Shown: piece after piece, positions 5,377 to 7,748 of the stretch
Layout of the letters: every line of letters begins with the position of its first letter
Position numbering within the stretch: position 1 is the first letter of the stretch
Source: Dehalococcoidales bacterium
GTDB lineage: Bacteria > Chloroflexota > Dehalococcoidia > Dehalococcoidales > JAQTVP01
Reading direction: 5' to 3'
Length of the DNA: 7,748 nucleotides
NCBI GenBank assembly: GCA_028707015.1
Contig: JAQTVP010000072.1
Coordinates: 1-7,748 of the forward strand
Made by a program: the position numbers and the translations under genes
The notes under the pieces: model-generated
The model's input: the letters and a program-made list of their open reading frames with translations, nothing else
The model's database searches: none
Told to the model about the DNA's origin: nothing

Positions 5377-5907
5377 GTGGAGAATAACCAGAAGCAATGG
5401 TTTGTTGTACATACCTATTCGGGATATGAAGATCGAGTCAAAAAGAACTTGGAGCAGCGTATCAAATCCATGGACTCGGGTGATATCTTTCAGGTAGTCA
5501 TACCGACCGAAGAAGAAACTGAGGTTAAAAATGGACAAAGACGAGCAGTGACTCGGAAGATATTACCGGGCTATGTGCTTGTGCAAATGAATATGAGTGA
5601 CCAAAGCTGGAATATAGTACGCAATACGCCAGGTGTTACTGGTTTTGTTGGTAGTGAAAATAAACCTACTCCATTATCAGAAGAGGAAGTTAACCGAATT
5701 TTGAAACAAATAACAGCTGAAGCACCAAAAGTAAAAGTAGGCTTCCGAACAGGGCAAAGCATAAGAGTAATTGACGGACCCTTTATTGATTTTATGGGTA
5801 TTGTAGATGATATAAATGAGAAAAGGGGCAAAGTAAGTGTGCTTCTATCGCTTTTTGGTCGTGAAACACCGGTAGAACTTGATTTTTTACAGGTGGAAAA
5901 ACTCTAA
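5377..5907 (+). CDS. nusG: Transcription termination/antitermination factor NusG
   Basis: NusG binds RNA polymerase to raise processivity and couples to Rho or to ribosomal protein S10. The 176-residue product has an NGN domain (about 6-100) with WFVVHTYSGYE, LPGYVLVQM and VRNTPGVTGFVG, then a KOW domain (about 124-176) with GQSIRVIDGPF and a GRETPVELDF strand near the end. I use GTG 5377 as the start because GAGG at 5367-5370 sits 6 bases before it. An in-frame GTG at 5365 would add four residues but has no ribosome binding site and would contain this one. The gene lies 88 bases after secE and 38 bases before rplK. The length and both domains are typical. Confidence 0.95.
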   Translation: MENNQKQWFVVHTYSGYEDRVKKNLEQRIKSMDSGDIFQVVIPTEEETEVKNGQRRAVTRKILPGYVLVQMNMSDQSWNIVRNTPGVTGFVGSENKPTPLSEEEVNRILKQITAEAPKVKVGFRTGQSIRVIDGPFIDFMGIVDDINEKRGKVSVLLSLFGRETPVELDFLQVEKL

Positions 5908-5945
5908 CACTTCTGTCAATTAATACTATCGGAGAAATAAAATAA

Positions 5946-6377
5946 ATGGCAAAAAAAATTAAAACAGTAATTAAATTACAAATTGAGGCTGGAAAAGCAA
6001 ATCCAGCACCTCCAGTTGGCCCAGCGCTAGGACAGCATGGTATCAATATTATGGGTTTTTGCAAAGAATATAATGAACGCACAGCAAGCCAATCCGGATC
6101 TATTGTACCCGCTGAAATAACTGTTTTTGAGGATAGATCATTTACTTTTATCACAAAAACACCACCAACTACAGATTTAATTAAAAAAGCATTAGGTATA
6201 GAAAAAGGAGCCCATACTTCTGGTATAGAAAATATAGGCGAGTTATCCCTTGATAAACTTCACGAAATCGCTGAGATTAAAGCTAAAGATTTAAATGCTA
6301 ACAATATTGAAGGGGCAGAGCGAATTATCGAAGGTACAGCTCGCAGTATGGGAATTAAGATAGGTAGAAATGGTTAA
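5946..6377 (+). CDS. rplK: 50S ribosomal protein L11
   Basis: L11 forms the GTPase-associated stalk base on 23S rRNA helices 43/44. It has 143 residues, the usual size. The N-terminal domain shows KLQIEAGKANPAPPVGPALGQ (about 10-30), with the proline cluster involved in thiostrepton action. The C-terminal rRNA-binding domain shows KTPPTTDLIKKALG and, near the end, GTARSMGIKI. The ATG is preceded by GGAG (5931-5934) at about 11 bases. Its stop overlaps the rplA start by 8 bases, so the two are translationally coupled. Confidence 0.97.
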   Translation: MAKKIKTVIKLQIEAGKANPAPPVGPALGQHGINIMGFCKEYNERTASQSGSIVPAEITVFEDRSFTFITKTPPTTDLIKKALGIEKGAHTSGIENIGELSLDKLHEIAEIKAKDLNANNIEGAERIIEGTARSMGIKIGRNG

Positions 6378-7083
6378 ACACAGTAAGGATTATCAAGAAT
6401 CAGTTAAACTAATAGACAAAACACAAACTTATCAACCAGAAGAGGCTATTCACTTAACCAAGAAAACAGCTCATGCTAAATTTGATGAGACAGTTGAATT
6501 ACACCTCAGAATGGGTCTTGACCCACGAAATGCCACTCAGCAGGTACGCGGAGTTGCTCTTATGCCACATGGACTAGGAAAACAAGTACGCGTATTAGTT
6601 TTTGCCCAAGGCGAAGCGGAAAGAATTGCCAAAACGGCTGGCGCAGACTTTACCGGCAGTGACGAATTAGTAAAGCAGATTGAAGATGGTTGGTTAGAAT
6701 TTGATACAGCCATGGCGACTCCCGACATGATGAGTAAAGTAGGCAAGCTAGGTAAAATTTTAGGAAGAAAAGGCTTAATGCCTAACCCTAAATCTGGAAC
6801 TGTCGTTTCTGCAGAGGATTTACCCAAGGCAGTTAGTAATGCTCGAAAGGGACGAGTAGAATTTAAACTTGATAGAAACTCAATAATTCACCTACCATTA
6901 GGTAAAGTTAGTTTTGAAGAAAGCAAACTTCTGGAAAATCTAACCGCAATAATGGAAGCAGTGGTAAAAGCAAAGCCATCTGGCGCTAAAGGCCAATATG
7001 TTAAAAGTGCCTCTTTAACTGCCACTATGGGACCTAGTATTAAGCTTGATCTTAAGTCAGCACTTTCTCTAAGTTCTGCATAA
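6370..7083 (+). CDS. rplA: 50S ribosomal protein L1
   Basis: L1 binds 23S rRNA at the mobile L1 stalk and in many bacteria represses the rplK-rplA mRNA. The product has 237 residues, typical of the family. Conserved segments are the DETVELHLRMGLDPR region (about 38-52), GRKGLMPNPKSGTV (about 132-145) and SFEESKLLENL followed by K-PSGAKGQYVKS (about 180-215). The ATG overlaps the last 8 bases of rplK, with no independent strong Shine-Dalgarno. I could not identify an L1 operator in the 38-base leader before rplK. In most bacteria rplJ and rplL follow; here an unrelated gene begins 17 bases later. Confidence 0.97.
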   Translation: MVKHSKDYQESVKLIDKTQTYQPEEAIHLTKKTAHAKFDETVELHLRMGLDPRNATQQVRGVALMPHGLGKQVRVLVFAQGEAERIAKTAGADFTGSDELVKQIEDGWLEFDTAMATPDMMSKVGKLGKILGRKGLMPNPKSGTVVSAEDLPKAVSNARKGRVEFKLDRNSIIHLPLGKVSFEESKLLENLTAIMEAVVKAKPSGAKGQYVKSASLTATMGPSIKLDLKSALSLSSA

Positions 7084-7100
7084 TACTAAACAAGAAAACA

Positions 7101-7748
7101 ATGAATATAATAAAGGTACCTCAACTGGCTTGGTACGACACAAAGGATTTGGAATTATCCTTGCCTGATGACTGGCAAATTGAGGTATTTAATATGGCTG
7201 GCTATAACCGACCAGCATTAGAACCTGCCGGAATAAAAGCCTCAATAAACAATCCAATCGGTATACCTCCTATTCGCGAATTAGCTAAGGGAAAGAAAGA
7301 AGTTGTCATCATTTTTGATGATATAACCCGTGTCACCAGAACAGCAAAGATTGTACCATTTATTCTTGAAGAACTTGCAGACGCCGGCATTCCCGACAAC
7401 AGGATAAGATTTGTAGCTGCGCTGGGTCTACACGCCGCAATGTGGAGAGAACATTTCGTTAAGAAACTTGGTGGAGATATAGTAGCCAGGTTTCCTGTTT
7501 ATAATCACAACCCGTTTACTAATTGCATCTATGTCGGTACTACCGCTACTTATGGAACTAAGGTCTACGCTAATGAAGAAGTGATGAAATGTGACCTGAA
7601 GATTGCTATTAGCTCAGTAGTACCTCATCGCATGAGCGGATTTGGCGGTGGCAGTAAAATTATATTGCCCGGTGTAGTTTCTTTTGAAACTACCGATCAT
7701 AACCATCGTATGATGGCTAATAGCGAAAGAGAGCACCCACACAAACCA
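7101..7748 (+). CDS. LarA-like nickel-pincer-cofactor enzyme, DUF2088 family (partial, 3' end missing)
   Basis: The first 216 residues are visible. This is the N-terminal domain (PF09861) of the lactate racemase LarA family, racemases and epimerases of 2-hydroxy acids using nickel-pincer nucleotide. Key residues match Lactiplantibacillus LarA by spacing: Asp74 and Arg77 in DDITR, His111, His176 (PHRMSGFGGGSK), Lys186, the Lys that binds the cofactor, and His202, the nickel ligand. The intervals 176 to 186 and 186 to 202 equal those of LarA (174, 184, 200). DDITRVTRTA differs from the usual TRP-T. It also carries FPVYNHNP, which I recall from an uncharacterised LarA-like subclade, so lactate need not be the substrate. 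The ATG has no clear Shine-Dalgarno and lies 17 bases after rplA, so it appears to be the next gene of the ribosomal operon. No lar maturation genes are visible. Confidence 0.88.
   Translation, partial: MNIIKVPQLAWYDTKDLELSLPDDWQIEVFNMAGYNRPALEPAGIKASINNPIGIPPIRELAKGKKEVVIIFDDITRVTRTAKIVPFILEELADAGIPDNRIRFVAALGLHAAMWREHFVKKLGGDIVARFPVYNHNPFTNCIYVGTTATYGTKVYANEEVMKCDLKIAISSVVPHRMSGFGGGSKIILPGVVSFETTDHNHRMMANSEREHPHKP

Overview
The window looks like a piece of a chromosome from a low-to-moderate GC bacterium, most plausibly in or near the Dehalococcoidia (Chloroflexota). That placement is an inference. It rests on the EF-Tu sequence, which has a four-cysteine insert that I recall from Dehalococcoides-type EF-Tu, and on the gene order tuf-rpmG-secE-nusG-rplK-rplA. 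No phylogeny was run. I see no mobile element, CRISPR array or origin.

Region 1 (1-988, minus strand) is a thiamine salvage operon. A near-consensus promoter (960-988) leads into a TPP riboswitch aptamer (about 829-935) and then an intrinsic terminator (772-800). These are followed by thiN (thiamine pyrophosphokinase) and the start of a small thiamine-binding protein gene that runs off the left edge. Product feedback is the obvious logic: TPP made by ThiN should stop transcription of its own operon. The 361 bases without a protein gene between 754 and 1114 are mostly this leader.

Region 2 (1115-3137, plus strand) holds an unrecognised membrane-anchored protein that appears split by a +1 frameshift (1115-1273 and 1263-1688), a TatD-family metal hydrolase starting at TTG, and a small AhpD-like protein with a CxxC motif. 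Gaps of 110, 205 and 194 bases separate these genes from each other and from the tRNAs; I see no clear terminator in them.

Region 3 (3249-7748, plus strand) is the translation and transcription core. A strong promoter (3249-3278) precedes tRNA-Thr(UGU), tRNA-Tyr(GUA), tRNA-Thr(GGU), tuf, rpmG, secE, nusG, rplK and rplA, all in one direction with short gaps. The tRNA order matches the E. coli thrU-tyrU-glyT-thrT-tufB operon without glyT. Where rplJ and rplL would normally follow rplA, there is instead a LarA-like (DUF2088) gene, a relative of the nickel-pincer-cofactor lactate racemase, cut by the right edge with its catalytic residues intact.

The points most worth a second look are the LarA-like gene fused into the ribosomal operon, the EF-Tu oddities (His to Gln in the P-loop, the Cys cluster, Val to Pro in domain 2), and the split membrane protein.
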